A DNA stretch of 64,000 nucleotides, taken from Cacconaster sp033811195. GTDB taxonomy: Bacteria; Bacteroidota; Bacteroidia; Bacteroidales; UBA932. A program made the translations under genes and the position numbers. Location of the stretch: contig JAPXOZ010000001.1 of the NCBI GenBank assembly GCA_033811195.1, positions 210,022 to 274,021 on the forward strand. The letters are read 5' to 3'. Shown here piece by piece: positions 57,487 to 64,000 of the stretch (position 1 is its first letter; each line of letters opens with the position of its first letter). The notes under the pieces were generated by a model, which was not told the DNA's origin, made no database searches, and worked only from the letters and a program-made list of their open reading frames with translations.

Positions 57487-58480
57487 AAAAACAATTTTAC
57501 TAAAAGATGTCAATCCTATAGATTTTTACGGGGTCAACAATAGGAATTTTGACCTTCTCACCTCCTTCTTTCCAAAAGTAAAAGTTGTCGCCAGAGGTGC
57601 TGAAGTTTATGTAACGGGACCTGCAGATGAACTCCATCTCTTTGAGGAAAAAGTGGAAAAAGTGATGAAGATATGCCGTATAAAAGGTGCGCTTACCGAA
57701 TATGACATGGAGCAGGTCTGTTTGGAGAGGGTTATTTCTGCAGAAACGGGAAAGGTTGAAATGAATGACCACAAGGATTACATCATTGTCTACAGTAATG
57801 ACGGACGTGCCATTAAAGCACGCACCAAAAACCAGAAACGATTGGTCAAGGAGTATTATAACAATGACCTGTTGTTTGCCTTGGGACCAGCCGGTACAGG
57901 CAAAACCTATACGGCCATCGCTCTGGCCGTCCGTGCACTCAAAAACCGTGAAGTAAAGCGTCTGATACTTACCCGTCCTGCCGTAGAAGCGGGGGAAAGA
58001 CTCGGATTTCTGCCGGGAGATCTCAAAGACAAACTTGACCCCTACCTACAACCTCTTTACGATGCACTTGGAGATATGATTCCCGCTAAGAGACTCCACT
58101 CACTTATGGAAGATGGCACAATCCAGATTGCACCGCTAGCATATATGAGAGGACGTACACTTGACAGATCTTTCGTTATTCTGGATGAGGCTCAGAACAC
58201 TTCGTTAGGCCAACTCAAGATGTTTCTAACACGTATGGGATGCGATGCTAAGTTTATTGTAACCGGAGATCCTACGCAGATTGACCTTCCTGACAAGCGC
58301 AGCAGCGGCCTTGTGCGCGGTATCGAAATTGTCAAAAACATCCGTGGCATCAGCATAATCGAATTTGACCGCGACGACATAGTCCGCCATCCCCTCGTTA
58401 CCAAAATTGTAGATGCCTTCGAGGAACACGAATTACGCGAAGAGTACGAATTACGCGAAAAGGACAAAATCAAAGAATAG
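57479..58480 (+). CDS. PhoH-like ATPase
   Basis: The 333-residue PhoH-family protein has a P-loop 'FALGPAGTGKTYTAIALAVRAL', 'RPAVEAGERLGFLPGDLKDKLDPYLQPLYDAL', Walker B 'SFVILDEAQNTSLGQLKMFLTRMG' and 'VTGDPTQIDLP'. An N-terminal ~100-residue domain precedes it. The family couples ATP hydrolysis to RNA-related processes in ribosome maturation and decay. It ends with an Arg/Glu-rich tail carrying a short tandem repeat (ELREEYELREKD). It converges on the deacetylase gene. Confidence 0.93.
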   Translation: MIEKTILLKDVNPIDFYGVNNRNFDLLTSFFPKVKVVARGAEVYVTGPADELHLFEEKVEKVMKICRIKGALTEYDMEQVCLERVISAETGKVEMNDHKDYIIVYSNDGRAIKARTKNQKRLVKEYYNNDLLFALGPAGTGKTYTAIALAVRALKNREVKRLILTRPAVEAGERLGFLPGDLKDKLDPYLQPLYDALGDMIPAKRLHSLMEDGTIQIAPLAYMRGRTLDRSFVILDEAQNTSLGQLKMFLTRMGCDAKFIVTGDPTQIDLPDKRSSGLVRGIEIVKNIRGISIIEFDRDDIVRHPLVTKIVDAFEEHELREEYELREKDKIKE

Positions 58481-58498
58481 ACTGAGTAGACCGAATTG

Positions 58499-59296
58499 CT
58501 ACAAGTCAAACATTGTTTTGAAAGTATAGCCTTTAGACTTTAGGGTTTCTATGATCTCACCCAAATAAGTATAGGGACGATCTTCATCTGTACGATCGGG
58601 ATAATTCATCGCATGAATCAGCAGTATAACCCCATTCATAGTGTTTTCAGACTCATATTGCCATATTCCTTCCAGAATCTCCTCCGTCGAAATATAATTA
58701 GGCGCACCCGGTGAGGTCCAATCCATACCTGTCTTGAATCCGGGTGTGGGATTGATCAATTTGTAGCCCAGGTCGCGCATTACATCGGCTGTTTCCTGAT
58801 TATATGTCTCGTAGGGAGGAATCAGCCAGTCGTATTGTTCCTTTTTAAGCCCGTATTTCTCCAAAGATGCCTCCATCAGTGCAAAGTCGGCTTTTATGGA
58901 GTCGACGCTTACAAGAGTGCTATCCTCTTCGCAAAGCAGCAGATGGTTAAAGGAATGTGAAGAGAGATAGTGGCCTTCATCGATGATTCTTCTGACAGCC
59001 TCCTGATATTTCTCAACCTCGAAACAGACTCCTGTCGGGAAAAAAGAGCCTTTGATCTCCTTATCTTTTAATGTATTGAGTACAGGAACAACTCCGTCAA
59101 AATTCTCGAAGTGTCCATTGTCGTCAAGACTGTAATGAGCAGTGAAGACAAGCCAGACACATTTTTCGTCGGGATTGATCTTGGTTACAACCCCAAATTC
59201 ATCATATTCGAAAACATTCTCTTTCGAAGCATTTCCCGCACAGGAAAAGAGTATCAGGGCACAGAGCGCCGAAATAATTGTTCTGATTATTTTCAT
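58499..59296 (-). CDS. Polysaccharide deacetylase-like lipoprotein
   Basis: The 265-residue protein has a lipobox (ILFSC, Cys ~19) and a NodB-type fold: 'CVWLVFTAHYSLDDNGHFENFDGVVPVLNTLKDKEIKGSFFPTG', the metal motif 'GHYLSSHSFNHLLL' (HSxxxH-like) and 'LLIHAMN' near the end. The first motif reads FTAHYSLDDNG where the family usually has TFDDG, so the catalytic Asp assignment is uncertain. It is 19 nt downstream of the D-aminoacylase gene and likely co-transcribed, which suggests a role in wall or envelope amide chemistry. Confidence 0.8.
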   Translation of the reverse strand: MKIIRTIISALCALILFSCAGNASKENVFEYDEFGVVTKINPDEKCVWLVFTAHYSLDDNGHFENFDGVVPVLNTLKDKEIKGSFFPTGVCFEVEKYQEAVRRIIDEGHYLSSHSFNHLLLCEEDSTLVSVDSIKADFALMEASLEKYGLKKEQYDWLIPPYETYNQETADVMRDLGYKLINPTPGFKTGMDWTSPGAPNYISTEEILEGIWQYESENTMNGVILLIHAMNYPDRTDEDRPYTYLGEIIETLKSKGYTFKTMFDL

Positions 59297-59315
59297 ATTT
59301 AATCCTTTTTATAAA

Positions 59316-60971
59316 TCAAACAATCATACCTGCGAGCTTACCGGTGTGCGAGCCCTCTTTGATGGTCCAGACACCATTCACAAATACATGTTCAATACCC
59401 ACGGGGAATTGGTGTGGATTGTCATAAGTGCTTTTTTCCTCGATGGTATCGGGATTGAAGACCACTACATCTGCCCAATATCCGGGGATCAGCAATCCGC
59501 GCTCCTTAAGTCTAAGACGGGAAGCAGGCAGTGCGCTACACTTGTGGACTGCAGTGGCCAAATCTAGGATCTTTTTCTCGCGTACATATTTTTGGAAAAA
59601 ACGGGGGAAAGTACCATACGAGCGCGGGTGAGGCATTTTTTCACCCAACGGACCCTCGGGAGAATAGACGCTGCCGTCAGAGGCGGGCATTGAGAGCGAA
59701 TGGCGGTACTCCATCTCTATATTCTCCTCTTTCATCGCGAAGCCCGCCATTTGTACATTGAGCTTCTCGGAGATAAGCAGGTGCCGGATCATCGGCCAAA
59801 CATCCATACCTGAAATTTGGCAGCATTCAGCCACATTTTTACCTGAATACTGTAAATTACCCTCTGCACGGCAGGTGGCTATAAGTACATTCTGAGGACC
59901 TCCGAGACGCTTGATGCGACTCTCTGCATATTTACCGATCTCGGCGGCTTTTATTTCATCTTCCAGACGGGCGAGTACCTCCTCCGAAGAACCTTGCCTG
60001 TCGTTGATCGGAATAAATGAAGAGAGTCCGGTGGAAAATGCGATATATGGATAGCGGTCAAAGGCAATATCAATGCCCTCCGCCTTCGCTTGGTCGATCA
60101 TTGCGAGGAGTACGGGCATTTTGTGCCAATTTGCGGCATTCTGCGCCTTAAGGTGAGATACCTGTAGACGCACATCCGACTCTCTTGCTATACGGATCGC
60201 ATCCCTAAGGGATTCCTCCACGAAGTCATCTTCATTGCGCATGTGAATGGCATAAAGACCGTCGTGTTTTGCCACCACCTTGCAGAGTTCTATCAGTTCT
60301 TCATCAGATGCATATGAACTGGGAGCATATTCGAGACCCAATGAGATGCCCATTGCACCCATTTCCATCTCCCGATCGAGGATGGAGCACATCTTCGCCA
60401 GTCTCTCCGGAGTTGCGGGAATATTGTTGTCACCGATTACGGCGGAACGGAGCTGACCCTGGCCTACAAAACTCCCGTAGTTGATACCTATGCCCTGTTT
60501 GCGGTATGCATCAAAGAATCCGTCAATATCCTGCCAAAAGGGGTATCCGTGCCTCAAAGTATCTTTATTGGCTTCGTAGTGTACATCGGAATAGGGAAAG
60601 GGAGAATCGCCACAGTTGCCACCAATATCAGTAGTGATGCCTTGGAATATGCGGCTATCACCCTTCGGAGCCAGAAAGAGATTTGTGTCGGTATGGGTGT
60701 GAATATCAACCCAACCCGGAGAGATCGCAAGCCCTTTAACATCGAGGATAAAGTCGGCATTATCGCCGAGAGTCCCAATAGCCGCGATACGGCCGTCACG
60801 TATGCCGATATCACCCTTTATAGGAGCTTTACCATCTCCGGTGTAGATGACTCCGTTTTTAATAATTGTCTCGAAAGGCTGTTTGATCCCGATTTTACGT
60901 CCTCCGTAGAAACCGATACCAAGTGCGGCCGCCCCTATGAGTGTGGTTCTGATAAAATCTCGTCTTTCCAT
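59316..60971 (-). CDS. N-acyl-D-amino-acid deacylase (D-aminoacylase) with Tat signal
   Basis: The 551-residue amidohydrolase of the AtzA/D-aminoacylase group has the metal motif 'PGWVDIHTHTDTNLF', 'GNCGDSPFPYSDVHY', 'LEYAPSSYASDEELIELCKVVAKHDGLYAIHMRNEDD', 'SHLKAQN' and 'DGSVYSPEG'. The N-terminus MERRDFIRTTLIGAAALGIGF is a twin-arginine signal, implying folded export. Substrates in the family are N-acyl-D-amino acids or D-Glu/dipeptide derivatives such as wall fragments. It precedes the deacetylase lipoprotein gene. Confidence 0.9.
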   Translation of the reverse strand: MERRDFIRTTLIGAAALGIGFYGGRKIGIKQPFETIIKNGVIYTGDGKAPIKGDIGIRDGRIAAIGTLGDNADFILDVKGLAISPGWVDIHTHTDTNLFLAPKGDSRIFQGITTDIGGNCGDSPFPYSDVHYEANKDTLRHGYPFWQDIDGFFDAYRKQGIGINYGSFVGQGQLRSAVIGDNNIPATPERLAKMCSILDREMEMGAMGISLGLEYAPSSYASDEELIELCKVVAKHDGLYAIHMRNEDDFVEESLRDAIRIARESDVRLQVSHLKAQNAANWHKMPVLLAMIDQAKAEGIDIAFDRYPYIAFSTGLSSFIPINDRQGSSEEVLARLEDEIKAAEIGKYAESRIKRLGGPQNVLIATCRAEGNLQYSGKNVAECCQISGMDVWPMIRHLLISEKLNVQMAGFAMKEENIEMEYRHSLSMPASDGSVYSPEGPLGEKMPHPRSYGTFPRFFQKYVREKKILDLATAVHKCSALPASRLRLKERGLLIPGYWADVVVFNPDTIEEKSTYDNPHQFPVGIEHVFVNGVWTIKEGSHTGKLAGMIV

Positions 60972-61006
60972 ATTATGTGTTGTTGAATATCAATTTGTGA
61001 ATAGAT

Positions 61007-61020
61007 GCGTTTTTAAACGC
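61007..61020. repeat. Short hairpin GCGTTT-TT-AAACGC
   Basis: A 6-bp stem lies in the 88-bp gap between apbE and the D-aminoacylase gene on the same strand. It could be a weak intercistronic terminator; no U-tract follows. Confidence 0.3.
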
Positions 61021-61059
61021 TTGCAATCGTTTCTAAGCAATTATAATTAAGTACTCTGT

Positions 61060-62094
61060 CTATTTTGGGGATTCATTTGAAAAAATGGGAAATTCTTCGG
61101 TATGCCATACCTTCATCGAATCCTGCTCACCATAAACGAGATAGACTTCGACATCATTTCTCTGCAAAGCCCACTCCCGGGCCTTTTCAAACCCTATTAC
61201 CATCATCCAGGTGGCATAAGCATCTGCAGTAGCTCCGTCAGAGGCAATAACCGTAGCACTTAGAAGATTGTGAGTCACCGGACGACCTGTGGCAGGATCT
61301 ATGGTATGGGCCCGTTTTTCCCCATTCTCAACATAAAATTTGCGATAATTGCCGCTGGTAACCAACGCCCCATCCGAGATGGTAATAATCTCCTGCAAAT
61401 GAGCCCCCTCATCAAAATTGCCGTCCAAAGGCTTATCAAGACCCACTCTCCATTTATCTCCGCGTGCACTTAGCCCCTTACAGACAATCTCTCTGCCTAC
61501 CTCAACCAGATAATCGGTACATCCGAAGTCGTCAAGGGCCCTAGTTATTACATCGCAGGTGTAGCCCTGCGCAATAGCGTTGAAATTGAGTTTCACACCG
61601 GGTATCTTCTTTACCACTCTGGCCGAGTCGCCGCTCCCTTTAATGGAAATCAGGTCCATACTCACGAGGAGCAGAGTGCTGTCTATGATCTCTTGAGTGA
61701 CTGTTTCACGGTTGCCAAAACCGAAGCCCCAGAGATCAAACAATGGTGCTGCGGAAGGGTCGAATGCTCCTGAACTCTCCAGCCAAATCTCTTTCGAGCG
61801 GTTGAATACTTCGATAAAGAGGGAATCTGGAGTTATCTCTTCTCCAGCATTGAAACGGGAAAGGAGCGAACCTTTGTTGTATCCGGAGAGGGAGTTGTCA
61901 ATGGCGTTGAGAAGATCGTTGACCTTCTGCTCCACTTGTGCGCTCTTTACATTTACCGGGCGGGAGTAAATTATGTGGAAGGTACCTCCTTGTGCATAGC
62001 CTTCTACGTGCTCATATCTGCCCTTGCCGGTTGAGCAACCTGCAATTACATGAATTACAATAAGGAGTAGCGTAAATAGGCTTTTGTTGTTCAT
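61060..62094 (-). CDS. apbE: FAD:protein FMN transferase
   Basis: ApbE covalently attaches FMN to flavoproteins such as NqrB, NqrC or RnfG in the cell envelope. The 344-residue lipoprotein (HVIAGC, Cys ~19) has 'YAQGGTFHIIYSRP', 'SLSGYNKGSLLSRFNAGEEI', 'FDPSAAPLFDLWGFG', 'KLNFNAIAQGYTCDVI' and 'EKRAHTIDPATGRPV', followed by 'SATVIASDGATADAYATWMMVIG', which holds the Mg2+ and FAD ligands. Its Nqr/Rnf targets are not in this window. The promoter box is at 62138-62145. Confidence 0.95.
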   Translation of the reverse strand: MNNKSLFTLLLIVIHVIAGCSTGKGRYEHVEGYAQGGTFHIIYSRPVNVKSAQVEQKVNDLLNAIDNSLSGYNKGSLLSRFNAGEEITPDSLFIEVFNRSKEIWLESSGAFDPSAAPLFDLWGFGFGNRETVTQEIIDSTLLLVSMDLISIKGSGDSARVVKKIPGVKLNFNAIAQGYTCDVITRALDDFGCTDYLVEVGREIVCKGLSARGDKWRVGLDKPLDGNFDEGAHLQEIITISDGALVTSGNYRKFYVENGEKRAHTIDPATGRPVTHNLLSATVIASDGATADAYATWMMVIGFEKAREWALQRNDVEVYLVYGEQDSMKVWHTEEFPIFSNESPK

Positions 62095-62137
62095 TGGCAG
62101 ATGGCACGATTTTGGCGAAATGACAAAACAATTGGTG

Positions 62138-62145
62138 CAAATTTA
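62138..62145 (-). promoter_or_regulatory. -7 box TAAATTTG of apbE
   Basis: Minus-strand TAnnTTTG match 43 nt upstream of the apbE start codon. Confidence 0.5.
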
Positions 62146-62213
62146 CTATAAAAAATCAAAAATTGCTATTGCGCCAAAAAATACTCATATTTGTAGGTTG
62201 GAAATAACAGACA

Positions 62214-63233
62214 ATGGAAAATAGATACAGAATTCTTTGGATTTTGGCACTAACAGCCCTTTTATTGGGCGTGGGTGCTTCCTGTGAAAAGAAAGAAGAG
62301 GAAGAGGTGGAAAAGTTGTATATGAGCGGATTTGTGGATTACGACATACCCACTTTTGTAGGCATCGGTGAGACAATTACTCTCACTGCTTCCGGTATCA
62401 CCGAGCCTTCGAAGGTCGAATACAAATGGTATTTTGGAGCCTCATACAATGATACTCTCTCTTCACAGACAGTAACAATCACATTTCCTGATAGCTTAGG
62501 CACTTTTTCTATTGTCGGCATTGCTGTAGCTCCCGGCTACTACAACTCCTCAGCTACACAGCACGTCACTACCGTAGATATCAGACGTGAAAAATCTCTC
62601 AAAGGCCTTAAGTACAGTAACAAGGTCTTTACCGACACACGAGACGGTATAGAGTATGAATATGTCACCATAGGTAACCTCGACTGGTTTGTACGAAATC
62701 TCGCATACTACAAAAAGGGTTCGGCTTTCCAGCACTCTCCCATTACTCACACCCTATTCGGACGTTACTATTCCTGGGAAGAGGCCACCGGTGGACAGAG
62801 CGCATCAGGACTGGGGTGCGGACCACAGGGCATCTGCCCCAAAGGCTGGTCTGTCCCCACCAATGAGGATTGGGTTGATCTGGCTACCGCAGTGGCAGGC
62901 AAACCGATGACCTTTGTGGATAACTGGGCTGGACTTGGAGATAAACTCTCAGTGGATGCCTGGTTTAACGATGAAAGGATCTGGCCCTACTCTCCGGATA
63001 ATGCCCACTCCAATACTGTAGGCTGGAATGCCCTCGCCATGGGCAACACTCAGTATGATCACTCCCTTTTCAGGGGTTTCAACGAATATGCATTCTGGTG
63101 GAGTTCTACTCAGAAAAATGAGACACAGGCCTACTACCGCTACATCCATAGCGAAAACGACTTATGTCCGATGAACTTCACCTCAAAAGCACATTTCGGA
63201 GCATCGGTAAGGTGCGTGAGAAGAGTAAAGTAG
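62214..63233 (+). CDS. FISUMP-domain lipoprotein
   Basis: The 339-residue protein has a lipobox (LLGVGASC, Cys ~24), an Ig-like/PKD-type domain (~35-120) and a C-terminal FISUMP domain (Fibrobacter succinogenes major paralogous domain): 'GNLDWFVRNLAYYKKGSAF', 'GRYYSWEEATG', 'CGPQGICPKGWSVPTNEDWVDLATAV', 'FRGFNEYAFWWSSTQ' and 'GASVRCVRRVK'. The domain is a C-type-lectin-like surface fold of unknown ligand. Its TAG stop forms the first bases of the downstream heptamer array. Confidence 0.88.
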   Translation: MENRYRILWILALTALLLGVGASCEKKEEEEVEKLYMSGFVDYDIPTFVGIGETITLTASGITEPSKVEYKWYFGASYNDTLSSQTVTITFPDSLGTFSIVGIAVAPGYYNSSATQHVTTVDIRREKSLKGLKYSNKVFTDTRDGIEYEYVTIGNLDWFVRNLAYYKKGSAFQHSPITHTLFGRYYSWEEATGGQSASGLGCGPQGICPKGWSVPTNEDWVDLATAVAGKPMTFVDNWAGLGDKLSVDAWFNDERIWPYSPDNAHSNTVGWNALAMGNTQYDHSLFRGFNEYAFWWSSTQKNETQAYYRYIHSENDLCPMNFTSKAHFGASVRCVRRVK

Positions 63234-63440
63234 TTTTGAGTGGGGAGTTTTGAGTTTTGAGTATGGAGTATGTAGTGGGGAGTTCTGAGTTTTGAGTGGG
63301 GAGTTTTGAGTTTTGAGTTCTGAGTGGGGAGTTTTGAGTATGGAGTATGTAGTGGGGAGTTCTGAGTTTTGAGTGGGGAGTTTTGAGTTTTGAGTTTTGA
63401 GTGGGGAGTTTTGAGTGGGGAGTGTGTAGTCCGTAGTTGA
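63231..63440 (+). repeat. 30-unit heptamer array (G/T)AGTNNN
   Basis: The sequence parses without a gap into 30 consecutive 7-nt units, each (G/T)AGT plus three bases. The three bases are TTT 11 times, GGG 8 times, ATG 4 times, TCT 3 times, and GTG, CCG, TGA and others once. Units 5-15 and 16-26 form an 11-unit (77-bp) higher-order repeat with one difference (unit 13 TCT versus unit 24 TTT). The array begins with the TAG stop of the FISUMP gene. From 63441 to the next start at 63507 nothing else was seen. Confidence 0.9.
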
Positions 63441-63506
63441 CGAAATAGGAGTGTCGAGAGTTCGCAGGCGAGCAAATATGCAACAATAGTTTAAATCAAT
63501 AAAGTT

Positions 63507-64000
63507 ATGAGACGGAAAATTTTAACTTACGCGATTATCGCTATTTTCAGTATCCTGGCATTTGGGTGCGGAAAATTTTCCTCAGATGGCAAAGTCGAAC
63601 TATACTTGTTGGACTCCTATAAAACAGTTAGGGAACATTCATGCCAAATTGATGAAACAACGGTTAAAACAAAAGCCAATCCATTAATAAGCTACGATGA
63701 TTTCATCTCTTATGACCCAATTACTCACGAATTTTTGATTTCAGACAAGGCAGCAAAAGCACTAATTAACGATACGGAAAAATCTGTTGATTTAATTGCA
63801 TTTGCTGTAAAAGCAGATGAGGAAATTGTTTATACCGGATATTTATGGCCCCTCTACTTGTCTTCAACTTGTGACTGGGTTTATATAGACCCGATTCTTA
63901 CAAGCTTTGACAATAAAATGGAAGTTTGCTTAGGATATCCCGGACCTATGCCCGGACAAGCAATTCCGGACAAAAGGAACGACAGCAGGATTATCAAGAT
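63507..64000 (+). CDS. Lipoprotein of unknown function, cut by the window end
   Basis: ATG 63507 opens a frame that continues past the window edge (164 codons seen). The N-terminus MRRKILTYAIIAIFSILAFGCG is a lipoprotein signal with Cys at about residue 21. The mature part reads 'VELYLLDSYKTV', 'YDDFISYDPITHEFLISDKAAKAL', 'YTGYLWPLYLSSTCDWVYIDP' and 'LGYPGPMPGQAIPDKRND'. I do not recognise a family with certainty. Base composition is more AT-rich than its neighbours. Confidence 0.8.
   Translation, partial: MRRKILTYAIIAIFSILAFGCGKFSSDGKVELYLLDSYKTVREHSCQIDETTVKTKANPLISYDDFISYDPITHEFLISDKAAKALINDTEKSVDLIAFAVKADEEIVYTGYLWPLYLSSTCDWVYIDPILTSFDNKMEVCLGYPGPMPGQAIPDKRNDSRIIK

Noticed and set aside
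63231..63440. CRISPR array
   Set aside because: The unit is only 7 nt with no spacers, and no cas genes are present.
63140..63486. Two minus-strand ORFs of about 100 residues rich in Thr, Pro, His, Ser, Lys, Asn
   Set aside because: They arise from the 7-nt array, whose complement contains no stop codons in any frame; the repeated peptide is the translation of three shifted heptamers, not a protein family.

Overview
The window is a 64 kb stretch of chromosome from a member of the Bacteroidetes, most probably order Bacteroidales. The evidence is the repeated TAnnTTTG-type -7 promoter box ahead of genes on both strands, together with family markers such as RicT (PSP1 type), a GldH-like lipoprotein, a FISUMP lipoprotein, DUF3109 and a type B SdhC. 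Family or genus cannot be fixed from this sequence alone. No rRNA, CRISPR array or complete insertion sequence was seen. One tRNA, tRNA-Leu(UAA), lies at 9969-10054.

Backbone, left part (1-11.8 kb): the end of an M23/EnvC-like gene; MBL hydrolase then uvrA; a deoxynucleoside kinase; malQ then a dicarboxylate symporter; radA; tRNA-Leu; and an OmpA/TPR envelope protein. 

Mobile region (about 11.8-20.6 kb): an integrative mobilizable element. Its left module holds a CTnDOT-type tyrosine integrase, a small helix-turn-helix protein, a palindrome-rich oriT candidate and a MobV relaxase. Its right module, all on the minus strand, reads XRE regulator, EcoRI-family adenine methyltransferase, (cassette region), Bro-N/DinD-like protein, DUF262-HNH predicted nuclease, and a canonical tyrosine recombinase. 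Between the methyltransferase and the Bro-N gene lie two promoterless, start-less C-terminal coding cassettes on the opposite strand. Each joins in frame to the methyltransferase at a shared core (TTGAAATCTTAGG; 20 bp identical for the nearer cassette). This is the architecture of a shufflon: inversion would replace the last ~50 residues of the methyltransferase, the likely target-recognition part, and the linked recombinase is the obvious candidate enzyme. I consider this the main discovery of the window: a predicted defence locus with a switchable methyltransferase and a DUF262-HNH effector.

Backbone, middle (20.9-43.9 kb): pyrH-frr-aroG/chorismate mutase; an isolated sdhC; a coiled-coil protein with hemW; small conserved proteins; a long plus-strand operon TPR-U32-holB-ricT-gldH-trmB; a minus-strand operon trxA-OMP-ispB-mntP-RidA-like; and a TetR-controlled RND efflux operon (TetR-TolC-adaptor-pump-PII-like) with a perfect 16-bp operator palindrome.

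Backbone, right (44-64 kb): kbl; two overlapping AraC-type genes; leuS followed by three tandem YitT genes; SPOR lipoprotein, gcvT and an M28 peptidase fused to a TonB C-terminal domain; DUF389-CapA-phoH; a cluster of ApbE, N-acyl-D-amino-acid deacylase and polysaccharide deacetylase; a FISUMP lipoprotein; and a lipoprotein cut by the window end. Two strictly 7-nt-periodic arrays of (G/T)AGTNNN start at the stop codons of the aro gene (20.8 kb) and of the FISUMP gene (63.2 kb). They look like a genome-specific repeat class.
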